In this document: positions 46,973-55,883 of the stretch, piece by piece
How positions within the stretch are numbered: the stretch's first letter is position 1
Layout of the letters: each line of letters starts with the position of its first letter
Source: Albidovulum sediminis
GTDB taxonomy: Bacteria > Pseudomonadota > Alphaproteobacteria > Rhodobacterales > Rhodobacteraceae
Length of the DNA: 64,000 nt
Direction of reading: 5' to 3'
Assembly: GCF_025380365.1 (NCBI RefSeq)
Contig: NZ_JAOCQF010000006.1
Coordinates: 1-64,000, forward strand
Translations under genes and position numbers: made by a program
Notes under the pieces: model-generated
What the model was told of the DNA's origin: nothing
The model's input: the letters and a program-made list of their open reading frames with translations, nothing else
The model's database searches: none

Positions 46973-48190
46973 ATGACCATCAGGACTTCCATCGTCCCGA
47001 CACCGAGCCTTGCGGGATTTACCCTACCGATCAACGCCGTTGCTGGCGCGCTTCTCGGCTATCTGGTCGGGACCGCCAAGGGCAACCCGGTCCTTGGGGC
47101 CGCCGCCGGTGCCGTCTTTGCGGCGCTTCTTGCGCTCGTCATCCTTCGCTTTGCCCCTAAGCGTAGCCTGGGCCGCCTGGCCGGTGCCGTCATCACTGGC
47201 GTGGTCGGACTCGCGCTGGCAGGAATTGCCGGACTGGTCTTCGGCGCGCTGGTCGGTCTTGTCCTGAGCTGGCTTGCCTACTGGCTGCACACCGGGGACT
47301 ACCGTTCCAACGTTCCGGTCTACGCGACATCGGGCGACGTGCTCTGGAGCAATACCTTCCGATTGATCTGCGGTCTGATCTTCTTTTTCCTGATCGCGCC
47401 CATCGCGGTGGTCATTCCGCTAAGCTTCAATGCAGAGAATTTCTTCACCTTCACTCCGGCGATGCTCGCTCTCGATCCCGATGGCTACTCGCTGAAGCAT
47501 TACCAGGACTTCATGACCAACCCTGACTGGCTCAGGCCGCTGAAGAACTCTTTCATCATCGCGCCTTTCGCCACCATCATCTCGGTGTCGCTGGGCACGC
47601 TGGCCGCGATCGGGCTTTCCCAGAGCCACGTTCCCGGGCGCCGGGCGATCATGGCCATCCTGATTTCCCCGATGATCGTGCCGCTGATCATCTCCGCCAC
47701 CGGCATGTTCTTCTTCTACTCCGGGCTGGGCGTCTTCCTTGAGGATACGCTTCATTTCTCCAAGGATCTGTCGGGCTACATCAAGGTGATCCTGGCCCAC
47801 GCCGTGCTGGGTATTCCGTTCGTCATCATCACCGTCACCGCGACGCTGGTCGGCTTCGACCGTTCGCTGACGCGGGCGGCGGCCAACATGGGTGCGGGAC
47901 CGGTCCGCACGTTCTTCAAGGTGCAGATGCCGCTCATCCTGCCGGGCGTCATCTCGGGGGGGCTGTTTGCCTTCATCACCTCGTTCGACGAGGTGGTGGT
48001 GGTTCTGTTCGTCGGCTCGGCGGTGCAGAAGACGCTGCCATGGCAGATGTTCACCGGCCTGCGCGAGCAGATCTCTCCCACCATCCTGGCCGTCGCGACG
48101 ATCCTCGTGGTGATCTCGATCCTGCTGCTCACCACGCTTGAACTGCTGCGCCGCCGGTCCGAGCGGCTGCGCGGGATGAGCCCGAGCTAA
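46973..48190 (+). CDS. potC: ABC transporter permease, PotC-like with N-terminal membrane extension
   Basis: 405 aa; PotC is normally about 265. The C-terminal part (about residues 130-400) is a standard permease with EAA loop SLTRAAANMGAGPVRTFFKV. The N-terminal ~115 residues form extra hydrophobic, Gly/Ala-rich segments (NAVAGALLGYLVGTAKG, LGAAAGAVFAALLALVILR, AGAVITGVVGLALAGIAGLV) that look like glycine-zipper helices. The start is 5 bp after the potB stop. Expected TM count exceeds the usual six. The function of the extension is unknown. Confidence 0.9.
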   Translation: MTIRTSIVPTPSLAGFTLPINAVAGALLGYLVGTAKGNPVLGAAAGAVFAALLALVILRFAPKRSLGRLAGAVITGVVGLALAGIAGLVFGALVGLVLSWLAYWLHTGDYRSNVPVYATSGDVLWSNTFRLICGLIFFFLIAPIAVVIPLSFNAENFFTFTPAMLALDPDGYSLKHYQDFMTNPDWLRPLKNSFIIAPFATIISVSLGTLAAIGLSQSHVPGRRAIMAILISPMIVPLIISATGMFFFYSGLGVFLEDTLHFSKDLSGYIKVILAHAVLGIPFVIITVTATLVGFDRSLTRAAANMGAGPVRTFFKVQMPLILPGVISGGLFAFITSFDEVVVVLFVGSAVQKTLPWQMFTGLREQISPTILAVATILVVISILLLTTLELLRRRSERLRGMSPS

Positions 48191-48207
48191 GCCTGGGCGA
48201 TGGGCCA

Positions 48208-48233
48208 CCGGCATCCCGCTGGCGGGATGCCGG
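48208..48233. terminator. Bidirectional hairpin between potC and DUF1989 gene
   Basis: CCGGCATCCCG/CGGGATGCCGG, a perfect 11-bp stem with a 4-nt loop between two convergent genes, starting 17 bp after potC and ending 1 bp before the stop of the opposite gene. It can serve both directions. Confidence 0.65.
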
Positions 48234-49091
48234 CTATCCGGCTCCGTGGCTGCGGTCGTAGGCGTTGACGGCTGCCGGCGACCAACCCGCAAGGCTGCCG
48301 GGAGCCGGTTCGAATATCTCCACAAGCAGCGGGTGGCACGCCGCGGCATCGCTGGAATGTTCCGATGAGCAATCGCCTCCGGGGCACGCGGACAGGGCAC
48401 CCAGAAGATCGATTTCCGCAAGAAACTCAAGGTAGTCGCCCGGGCGAACCGGGCTGGCCTTCATGAAATACTGGCCCGTATCGGGGGTGAAGCCCGTGCA
48501 CATGAAGACATTGAGAACGTCGTGAACAAGTGGCTCAACCTCCTGCAGGGGCCTCCCCGTTTCGACGGCGAGCGCCCGCGTCAGGTTCGAGTGGCAGCAG
48601 TGGTGATAGGTGCCGCCGGACAGAAGCCGGTGGGTGTAGGGATCGCAGCGGGTGCCGATCACGTCGTGGACGCGCCCGCCATAGGGATCCGTCCCGTACC
48701 ATGAAAGCGTATCCTCGATCACCGTCGCCATCGGCCGCAGGTAGGGAAGGCAGGACCAGAGCCGGTCTCCCTCGGAGACGTGGGTTCCATGCAATGCGCG
48801 GGTCTTGCCGGAAAAGAACCGTTCGGAAAGGTCCGAGGCGTTCCAGAGGTTGAGATCGCCGACCTGCGGTCCCTTGATCGAGGTGATCCGGAAGAAGTGG
48901 CCGGCGGGAACCCGGAAGCTGCGCGCCTCGCGCGGGGGCACCGTCACCTCTTCCACCTTGCGCGCGCCGACGCGCGCGGAGCGGTAGAGCGCGAGGTCGG
49001 GCTGCGGCAACCCCTCGTCGGGATAGCAGATCACCGGGCGGATCTGCCTGCGCATTTCCGCATCTGCAGGCATGGTGTCGGTCCTGGCCAT
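48234..49091 (-). CDS. DUF1989 / urea carboxylase-associated family protein
   Basis: 285 aa soluble protein with the family pattern: VPPREARSFRVPAGHFFRIT, GTRCDPYTHRLLSGGTYHHC and DVLNVFMCTGFTPDTGQYFM. Several His and Cys residues (such as GTYHHCCHSN) could bind metal. Relatives sit next to urea or guanidine metabolism genes, or with amino-acid transporters; no urea carboxylase is present here. It ends convergently with the polyamine-type transporter. Substrate is unknown. Confidence 0.82.
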   Translation of the reverse strand: MARTDTMPADAEMRRQIRPVICYPDEGLPQPDLALYRSARVGARKVEEVTVPPREARSFRVPAGHFFRITSIKGPQVGDLNLWNASDLSERFFSGKTRALHGTHVSEGDRLWSCLPYLRPMATVIEDTLSWYGTDPYGGRVHDVIGTRCDPYTHRLLSGGTYHHCCHSNLTRALAVETGRPLQEVEPLVHDVLNVFMCTGFTPDTGQYFMKASPVRPGDYLEFLAEIDLLGALSACPGGDCSSEHSSDAAACHPLLVEIFEPAPGSLAGWSPAAVNAYDRSHGAG

Positions 49092-49164
49092 TGCGCTCCC
49101 CTCGTGCTTTCCGCTACGACCCTAGCCTGCGGCGAAAGCCCAGGTCAACGCACGCGCCGACTTT

Positions 49165-50262
49165 CTACTGCACGATGAAATCGGCATGCAGGGCGCCGGC
49201 GGCGTGGATACTTTTCAGGATGTCGATCATGTCGCGAGTCGACACGCCGAGTGCATTCAGCCCTGCAACCACCTCGGACAGCGACGACCCTGCGGCCACC
49301 TCTGCCAGCCCCGTGCCCGCTTCCTCCTCGATCGCGGCGCGGGTGCGCGGAACCAGGATCGTCTCGCCTTCGGAAAACGGGTTCGGCTGGACGGCGACGG
49401 GCGCCTCCTCAATCCTCAGAGTCAGCCCCCCCTGGCTGACAGCCACGCGACTGATGCGGACGTCCTCGCCCATCACGATGGTGCCGGACCGCTGGTCCAC
49501 TACCACGCGCGCGCGACGCTCGGGTTCGACAAGCAGGTTCTCGATCCGCCCAAGCGCATGCGCGGTCGACCGCAGGCCGGTGGAGCCGATGTCCAGCGTG
49601 ACCGTTCCGGGATCGACCATCACGGCCACGGGCCGGCCAAACTCACCGTTGACGGCGGCCTCGATGCGCTCAGCGGTGGTGAAGTCGGGGGTGCGCAGGG
49701 CGATCCTTATCGTGCTCAGCGACGCCAGCTCGAACTCCACCTCGCGTTCGACGCGGGCGCCAAGGGGAATGAAGCCCGCTGTCGGCACCCCTTGCACGAC
49801 CTTGGCCCCGTCCCCCTCCGCCTCGGCGCCGCCCGCAACGATGGCACCCTGGGCCACCGCATAGATCTGGCCATCCGCCGCGTTGAGGGGCGTCATCACC
49901 AGCGTGCCGCCCAGAAGGCTTTTCGCGTCCCCGATCGCAGAAACCGTGACGTCGATCCGACTGCCGGCGCGCGCGAACGGGGGAAGGGCCGCGGTCACTA
50001 AGACCGCCGCCACATTCTTGGGGCGGAATTGCTCCCCGGTCACGTTCACGCCCATCCGCTCGAGAAGGTTCGACATGATCTCTTCGGTGAAGGGGGCGTT
50101 GCGGATGCCGTCGCCGGTGCCGTTCAGCCCGACGACAAGCCCGTAGCCGACCAGATCGTTGCCGCGCACACCGTCGAACTCCGCAAGATCCTTGATGCGC
50201 ACGGGCGCGGCGCTGATGCCCTGGGCGACGAGCAGAAGCAGGAAGGCAAGCGCGAACCTCAT
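49165..50262 (-). CDS. flgI: Flagellar P-ring protein FlgI
   Basis: FlgI, 365 aa, with a signal peptide (about residues 1-18). Typical segments: VRIKDLAEFDGVRGNDLVGY, GLVVGLNGTGDG and the C-terminal VVAGLNALGVSTRDMIDILK. It forms the peptidoglycan ring with help from FlgA (19546). It is last in the flgE-flgK-flgL-flgI unit, overlapping flgL by 4 bp. Confidence 0.98.
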   Translation of the reverse strand: MRFALAFLLLLVAQGISAAPVRIKDLAEFDGVRGNDLVGYGLVVGLNGTGDGIRNAPFTEEIMSNLLERMGVNVTGEQFRPKNVAAVLVTAALPPFARAGSRIDVTVSAIGDAKSLLGGTLVMTPLNAADGQIYAVAQGAIVAGGAEAEGDGAKVVQGVPTAGFIPLGARVEREVEFELASLSTIRIALRTPDFTTAERIEAAVNGEFGRPVAVMVDPGTVTLDIGSTGLRSTAHALGRIENLLVEPERRARVVVDQRSGTIVMGEDVRISRVAVSQGGLTLRIEEAPVAVQPNPFSEGETILVPRTRAAIEEEAGTGLAEVAAGSSLSEVVAGLNALGVSTRDMIDILKSIHAAGALHADFIVQ

Positions 50263-51275
50263 CTCAGGTACTCCAGCAGCGACATGTTGGAGAGACGCGC
50301 GGTCATCGTGTAGATCAGTTCCAGCTGTCCCCTCGCCGCTTCGAGGGCAGAGGCCGTCTCGTAGGGGTCCGCCGCGACGATCCTGCTGCGCGCGATCTCG
50401 AGGGCCGTGGCCTCTGCCTGGTTCCGCGTTGCGGCAGTTTCAATCGCCGCCTCCACAGATCCGACCTGTCCGCGCAGTTCCGAAAGCTTGGTTCCCGTCG
50501 ACAGAAGCGTTTCGCCGGCGTGCCGCAAGACCTGCGCCCGCCCCGTCGTGTCGCCTGCAAGCATCCCCTCCGCGACCAGCGCCCCGAGGGCGAGCCCCTC
50601 GATCGCGCGCCGGATTTCCGGGCTGGCAGCCGTGACCCGGAAGGACGCGCCTTCGCCTTCTCCGATCGGGAACGGGCCGCCAGCGGCATCCGTTCCACCA
50701 TAGGCCAGGTCGCGGAAGCCGCCCCCTCCGGCGGGGGCATCGAACCAGTCCCGGATCGCAGTCAGGGTATCGCTGGCACCGGTCAGCCCGGCAGTCGCCG
50801 TCCTCAGCGCGGAGAGGATCGCATCGGACCCGGCCAGCGGCTTCTGGTCGGTTGCCGCCCCGGAAAAAAGGTAGCGGTCCCCGATGTTCGCATTCAGCGC
50901 GGAGACCGCCGCGTCAAGCTGCTGCCGCGCGGTCGCCGCCGCGCTGTCGACGACGGCACCGGTGCCGAGGGTTCCGGCCGAGACAAAGGTGTTTCCGGCG
51001 TCTTCGGAAAGGCCCTGCACCGTGGCCAGGGCGGTCTGCACGCCGGTCCCGATCAGCGCGGCCTCATCCGTCGCGGTCTTGTAGCTGGCGAGGATGCCAA
51101 GCGACCGTTCGATGCCCGAAAGCATCTTGTAGTCGCCCCCGCTGGCGGCGGCCAGGTCCGCGCGCCGTCCGGTCGAGAGTTCTTCCGTCAGCCGTGCGAG
51201 CCGTTGCTCCGAAGCAGCGCTCGATCGCCGCAGGAACTGAGCCTGTGCCAGATCACCCAAGGACACGCTGTTCAT
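50259..51275 (-). CDS. flgL: Hook-filament junction protein FlgL
   Basis: FlgL, 338 aa, flagellin-like helical ends around a smaller centre. N-terminal RLARLTEELSTGRRADLA, central NIGDRYLFSGAATDQKPLAG and C-terminal ALEAARGQLELIYTMTARLS. The ATG at 51275 lies 2 bp after the flgK stop; a TTG at 51281 overlapping that stop is also in frame. Confidence 0.94.
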   Translation of the reverse strand: MNSVSLGDLAQAQFLRRSSAASEQRLARLTEELSTGRRADLAAASGGDYKMLSGIERSLGILASYKTATDEAALIGTGVQTALATVQGLSEDAGNTFVSAGTLGTGAVVDSAAATARQQLDAAVSALNANIGDRYLFSGAATDQKPLAGSDAILSALRTATAGLTGASDTLTAIRDWFDAPAGGGGFRDLAYGGTDAAGGPFPIGEGEGASFRVTAASPEIRRAIEGLALGALVAEGMLAGDTTGRAQVLRHAGETLLSTGTKLSELRGQVGSVEAAIETAATRNQAEATALEIARSRIVAADPYETASALEAARGQLELIYTMTARLSNMSLLEYLR

Positions 51276-51277
51276 GG

Positions 51278-52732
51278 TCAAATTCCCAGAAGTTGCTGGA
51301 TCAGTTCGTCCATCGTCTGGATCACGCGGGCGTTTGCGGAAAACGCCTGCTCCACCAGCAGAAGGTTCTGCAGTTCCGCGTCGGTGTCGACGCCGCCGGC
51401 AAGCTCCAGATCGCTCAGCGCGGACTGGCGGGCCGCAGAGTGGGCACCTGCGGCTTCGGCCGAAAGCCGCGCGCCGGCGATCTGGGAGGCGATGTCCGCG
51501 GCAAGGCCAGCGGCGGACCGCGCCGCGCCGATGAAATTGCCCGACGCCGGAACGCGCGTCCGGGCGAGGGCATCGGCGAGCGCCTGCAATCCCGTCGCAT
51601 CGCCTACGGGGCCCGGCGTTGCCGCCCCCAAGCCGTCGCGCAGGCGCCAGAGGGCGCCGCCTTGCGCCGGGTCTGCCAGCGCGCTGAAGGCGATCCGTCC
51701 GGCTAGGCCGGTCTCGTTCGCGGTGTCGACGGGGCCGCCCGCATCGGTGAAGATGCCGGGCGCGCCGGGTGCGAGCGTGGGATCGGCACCCGGGCCGCCG
51801 AAGCGTTCGATCAGGTCGCGCGCCAGCGAATCGAACTGCGCCTGCGCCGACGGGGCGATCTGGTCGCGCACGGCCAGCAGGGCGCCGAGGCTTCCGCCAC
51901 CAAGCGGCCCTTCGTCAGACGACGGAACGGGCATGCCGTTCACTGTCAGACCCGAAAGCGCGCCCGATCCGAGCGTCATTTCCGGCACGATCGTCGCCAC
52001 GGCGGAAAATCCGATCTCGGCGGGGTTGCCCTCCAGCAGGATGGTGCCGCCGGTGGTGAACAGCGCGATCTGGTCATGGTCGCGGGCGACCTCGCGCACG
52101 GGGACGATCCGGGCAATCTGATCGACCAGAACCTGCCGCTGATCCATCAGGGCCAAAGCGTCGCGGCCGGCGCTGCGATAGGCCAGGATGTCGGCATTGA
52201 GCGTGTCAACCTGTCGCAACGTCGTGTTCAGGACCTCGACCCGGTCCGCGATGTTGCGGTCCGCCTCCATGCGGATGTCCTGCATCTCGTCCGTCAGGTC
52301 GTTCAGCGTCCCGGCCAGGGCCTTTGCGCGATCCGCAACCGATTGCAGCCGCGACTCGCTGTCGGGGCGTGCGGCGGCAAGGACCAGCGCCTGTTCCAGG
52401 TCCGAGATACGGGCGGAGAGCGAGCCCGCTTCCGTCGGATCGCCGATGGCTGCCTCGATCCGGGCCAGGGTATCGGTGCGCTGGCTGGCATTTCCGGTTT
52501 CAGCGTCTGCAAGGCGTCGGTCGCCGATGACGGCCTTGTCCACCAGACGCGTGACCCCGACGATGCGCACACCCGCGCCATCGCCGCCGAGCGAGGCCGC
52601 GGACAGTTGCACCTCCCGCCGCCCGTATCCGGGCGTCAGCGCGTTGGCGACGTTCGCCGCGACCACATCGGCCCGCCGCGAGGCGGCGGTGAGGCCGGTC
52701 AGGGCGTTCGACAGCGCGGATGAGATGCTCAT
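51278..52732 (-). CDS. flgK: Hook-filament junction protein FlgK
   Basis: FlgK, 484 aa. N-terminal rod/hook motif VAANVANALTPGYGRREV; middle DTLNADILAYRSAGRDALAL and MDQRQVLVDQIARIVPV; C-terminal LLLVEQAFSANARVIQTMDE. It follows flgE by 21 bp. Confidence 0.96.
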   Translation of the reverse strand: MSISSALSNALTGLTAASRRADVVAANVANALTPGYGRREVQLSAASLGGDGAGVRIVGVTRLVDKAVIGDRRLADAETGNASQRTDTLARIEAAIGDPTEAGSLSARISDLEQALVLAAARPDSESRLQSVADRAKALAGTLNDLTDEMQDIRMEADRNIADRVEVLNTTLRQVDTLNADILAYRSAGRDALALMDQRQVLVDQIARIVPVREVARDHDQIALFTTGGTILLEGNPAEIGFSAVATIVPEMTLGSGALSGLTVNGMPVPSSDEGPLGGGSLGALLAVRDQIAPSAQAQFDSLARDLIERFGGPGADPTLAPGAPGIFTDAGGPVDTANETGLAGRIAFSALADPAQGGALWRLRDGLGAATPGPVGDATGLQALADALARTRVPASGNFIGAARSAAGLAADIASQIAGARLSAEAAGAHSAARQSALSDLELAGGVDTDAELQNLLLVEQAFSANARVIQTMDELIQQLLGI

Positions 52733-52753
52733 GGCCTGGCCCGCTCAGCGTCG

Positions 52754-54064
52754 CTAGCGCTTGATGTTGGTGGTTTCTTGCAGCATGTCGTCCACCGTCT
52801 GGATGACCTTCGCGTTCGAGGAGTAGGCGCGCTGGGTCTGGATCAGCGCGGTCAGTTCGGCCGCGACATCGGTGGCCGATCCTTCCCGCGCGTAACCGAC
52901 GACCGCGCCGGTCGGGCCGTCGCCGGCATCCCAGAGGAAGAACGAACCCGAGTCGGGCGAGACCTGGAAGGTCTGGTTGTTGAGCGCGATGAGCCCGTTC
53001 GGATTCGGCACGTCCACGACCGGGATCTGGTAGATGCGCCGGGTGAAGCCGGTGTCGAAGGTGGCGGTGACGAACCCGTTGTCGTCGACCTCGACGGTGG
53101 TCAGATTGCCCACCGGCGAGCCGTCCTTGGAAATCGCGGTCGGCGCGAAGTTGTCGGAAAGCTGGGTCAGCCCGTTGGCATCGCCCAGCTTGCCGATCGT
53201 CATCGCAATCGGCCCGCCGGCAACCGTCAGGTCGAGCGAACCGGTGGCCGGATCGTAGGCGCCGCCAGAAACGGTCGTCACCGAGGCCAGGGTGCCGCCA
53301 TTGGCGCGGGTGTCGTCGAAGGTCAGTGTGTACTCGCCGATGAGTGCGCCGTTCTGCGCGGAATCGCGGATCTGCATCGTCCAGGCGTTCGAGCTTCCGG
53401 TGGCGGGAACGGTCGGCGTGAAGGTGATATCGAGTGTGTGAGAGGTGCCGAGATTGCCGAAATACTCGACCGAAAGCGGCAGGGCGTTGCCTGCAGCCTC
53501 GGCCTCGGTCGCGGTGGCGGGCAGGTTTACGCCAAGGTTCATCGTCGTCGTCGGATCGCCTGCCGTCTGGTTCGCGGTGATGACCACCGGCCGAAGGCCG
53601 GAGACGGTATCGCGCGGCAGGACCGGGATAGACCCGTCCGCATTCGCCGGCCAGCCAAGCAGCACGAGCCCGGATTCGGTCCTGAGCACGCCGTTTGCAT
53701 CTGGCCGGAACGCGCCCGTCGTGGTCATCATCAGGGGCTGCGCGCCGCCGGTGAATGAGTTCAGCGAAACGGCGGGTGTCACCGGCAGCATGCCGCGGCC
53801 TGAAATCGCCAGGTCGAGCGCGTTGTTGGTGGGCACCAGCGCCCCCTGTTCATCGATGAGCCGCGATGTCGCGGCCCGGACGCCGCCGGCGGAATAGGTA
53901 CCTGCCCCACGTGCCTGATTGATCACGAAGTTCTCGAAATCGGTCGAGGCGCGCTTGTAACCGAAGGTGCCGGAGTTGGCGATGTTGTCGGAAATTGTCG
54001 CCAGCCGTGTGGCGTTCGCGCTGAGGCCGGCCACCCCGGCATTGAGCGAGGACGAAATGGACAT
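52754..54064 (-). CDS. flgE: Flagellar hook protein FlgE
   Basis: FlgE, 436 aa, the main hook subunit. N-terminal ISDNIANSGTFGYKRAST; middle ALDLAISGRGMLPVTPAVSL; C-terminal ELTALIQTQRAYSSNAKVIQ. AAAGG lies 8 nt before the ATG at 54064. First gene of flgE-flgK-flgL-flgI, with a CtrA-like site 55 bp upstream. Confidence 0.97.
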   Translation of the reverse strand: MSISSSLNAGVAGLSANATRLATISDNIANSGTFGYKRASTDFENFVINQARGAGTYSAGGVRAATSRLIDEQGALVPTNNALDLAISGRGMLPVTPAVSLNSFTGGAQPLMMTTTGAFRPDANGVLRTESGLVLLGWPANADGSIPVLPRDTVSGLRPVVITANQTAGDPTTTMNLGVNLPATATEAEAAGNALPLSVEYFGNLGTSHTLDITFTPTVPATGSSNAWTMQIRDSAQNGALIGEYTLTFDDTRANGGTLASVTTVSGGAYDPATGSLDLTVAGGPIAMTIGKLGDANGLTQLSDNFAPTAISKDGSPVGNLTTVEVDDNGFVTATFDTGFTRRIYQIPVVDVPNPNGLIALNNQTFQVSPDSGSFFLWDAGDGPTGAVVGYAREGSATDVAAELTALIQTQRAYSSNAKVIQTVDDMLQETTNIKR

Positions 54065-54118
54065 GATGCCGCCTTTCTGCTGCTGCGTCCCAATCGCAAC
54101 CACAGTGGCGGCTTGCGC

Positions 54119-54133
54119 TTAATATCCGCCTAA
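54119..54133 (-). promoter_or_regulatory. CtrA-like box upstream of flgE
   Basis: On the minus strand TTAG-N7-TTAA (TTAGGCGGATATTAA), one mismatch from TTAA-N7-TTAA, 55 bp before the flgE ATG and in the 89-bp gap after motB. Confidence 0.6.
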
Positions 54134-54153
54134 CGACAGATAACCTTTTCTTT

Positions 54154-55005
54154 TCAGATATCTGACCGGATGAGAATCAGTTCGATCCGGTTGTTCCGCA
54201 CCGCCATCGGATTGCGATAGGCATGCTTGCGATCGGCGTGGCCCGTGACCCTGGCCAGCCGGCTTCCCGCAAGCCCCTCGTCCTCGAGCATCTGGCGGAC
54301 GCGCATCGCGCGACTGGTCGAGAGATCCCAGGACGGATCCTCGATCAGGACCTCGGGAAGCGACGCGATGTGGCCGTTGACCGCGATCGGGTTTTCGACA
54401 AGACCGAACACCTCTGCCACGACCTCCACCAGGGCCCCGGCCAGTTCCGTCGGGTCATCGGTGCGGGCGACGAACAGTGGTTCGTCCTCCAGATCGGAGA
54501 TCTCGACCACGAGCCCCTCGTCGGTCAGGCGTGTCTGGACATGCCTGAGCAGATTGTCCATGACCGCGCTTTCGCCGCCAAGTCCCATCAGAGCTTCCTC
54601 GATTTCCCGGGCGTGTTCGGAGAACTTGCCGCTTTCTTCGGTCTCGTCCTGCGTCTCGGTGCCGGTCTGGCCCAGCGCCTGATGCTCATCCGAAGGCTTG
54701 AGGCTCGAGGCGCCGGTTCCGTTCTGCGCGATCTGGTCTTCGGAAAAGACGCTTTCCCCCCCGAACGAACCATCCCCGCCGCCCGAGATCCGGCTGAGCG
54801 GAATTGTCGGGCTGAAATAGTCCGCGATCCCCTTGCGCTGCTTTTCCGTCGTCGCGTTCAATAGCCACATCAGCATGAAAAAGGCCATCATCGCGGTTAC
54901 GAAGTCGGCATAGGCAACCTTCCACGCCCCACCGTGGTGCCCGCCGCCGTTGACGACCTTCTTGCGCTTGATGATGACCGGCGCGGCATCGTTCCGCCCT
55001 GCCAT
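54154..55005 (-). CDS. motB: Flagellar motor stator protein MotB
   Basis: MotB, 283 aa. A basic N-terminus is followed by one membrane helix with the proton-binding Asp (KVAYADFVTAMMAFFMLMWL), a linker/plug region, and an OmpA-like peptidoglycan-binding domain with LSTSRAMRVRQMLEDEGLAG and VTGHADRKHAYRNPMAVRNN. It pairs with MotA, encoded 44 kb away at 9982. It is transcribed alone and has its own CtrA-like site. Confidence 0.97.
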   Translation of the reverse strand: MAGRNDAAPVIIKRKKVVNGGGHHGGAWKVAYADFVTAMMAFFMLMWLLNATTEKQRKGIADYFSPTIPLSRISGGGDGSFGGESVFSEDQIAQNGTGASSLKPSDEHQALGQTGTETQDETEESGKFSEHAREIEEALMGLGGESAVMDNLLRHVQTRLTDEGLVVEISDLEDEPLFVARTDDPTELAGALVEVVAEVFGLVENPIAVNGHIASLPEVLIEDPSWDLSTSRAMRVRQMLEDEGLAGSRLARVTGHADRKHAYRNPMAVRNNRIELILIRSDI

Positions 55006-55053
55006 CCCACCAGTTCCTTTCCTTCACCCGCTGACGACCCTATGACCAAACCC

Positions 55054-55068
55054 CTAACACAGGGCTAA
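55054..55068 (-). promoter_or_regulatory. CtrA-like box upstream of motB
   Basis: On the minus strand TTAG-N7-TTAG (TTAGCCCTGTGTTAG), 49 bp before the motB ATG. The divergent pxpB starts 66 bp away on the other side. Confidence 0.55.
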
Positions 55069-55133
55069 CCGCGCCGGGTTTACTCCGCCCGAGTGGCTGC
55101 TATGTGTGGGGCGGGTCCTGCGGAGAGGGGGAG

Positions 55134-55883
55134 ATGGCGGCGCAGTCGGGCGGATTTCCGATGATTCGGACACTCGGGCTGACCGGGCTTCTGGTCAGTT
55201 TCGGGGACCGCCTGTCGGAACCTGCGAACCGTGCCGCGCTGGCGTTTCGGGCCGCCGTCGAGAACGAGGCATGGCCCGGGGTGGAGGAAACCTCGACTTC
55301 GCTGGCATCGGTGTTCCTCCGGTTCGATCCGGTCTCGGTCGCGCCGGCCGATCTGCGCCACCGGATCGCGCAGCTTCTTGCCGCGCGCGACTGGCTGGCG
55401 GCGCCCTTGCCTGCGAACCGGAGGCGCTGGCGCATTCCCACCGTCTACGGGACCGATCTCGCCCCGCAACTTCACGAGGCCGCCGCCGCGGCCGGCATGT
55501 CCCCGGAAGATGCCATCGCGGAGCTGTCGCGCACCACGGTGCGCGTCCTGACCATCGGCTTCGCCCCCGGCCAGCCCTATCTGGGAGAGCTTCCGCCGGC
55601 ATGGGATATCCCTCGCCAGGTGGCGCTGACCCGGAGAGTGCCCGAAGGTGCGCTTGTCGTCGCAATCCGGCAGTTCGTCCTTTTCTCGGCAGCGACACCG
55701 ACCGGCTGGCGTCACATCGGGCAGACGGCGTTCCGTGCCTTCCGGCCCGAAAGCGCCGAACCCTTTCCGCTGAGACCGGGGGACGAGCTGATCTTTCCCG
55801 CCATCGGACGAGAGGAGTACGAAGCCCTTCGGGCAGCCGATACCACGGGTGACGGCGGCGCCGAGCGGGAGTTGATCGGATGA
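55134..55883 (+). CDS. pxpB: 5-oxoprolinase subunit PxpB (KipI/AHS1 family)
   Basis: 249 aa. Carboxyltransferase-like domain C/D family: RTLGLTGLLVSFGDRLSEPA, RRWRIPTVYGTDLAPQLHEA and the conserved LTIGFAPGQPYLGELPP. With PxpC and PxpA it hydrolyses 5-oxoproline to glutamate at the cost of ATP. The ATG at 55134 follows a GGAGAGG site closely. The stop overlaps pxpC (ATGA). Confidence 0.93.
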   Translation: MAAQSGGFPMIRTLGLTGLLVSFGDRLSEPANRAALAFRAAVENEAWPGVEETSTSLASVFLRFDPVSVAPADLRHRIAQLLAARDWLAAPLPANRRRWRIPTVYGTDLAPQLHEAAAAAGMSPEDAIAELSRTTVRVLTIGFAPGQPYLGELPPAWDIPRQVALTRRVPEGALVVAIRQFVLFSAATPTGWRHIGQTAFRAFRPESAEPFPLRPGDELIFPAIGREEYEALRAADTTGDGGAERELIG

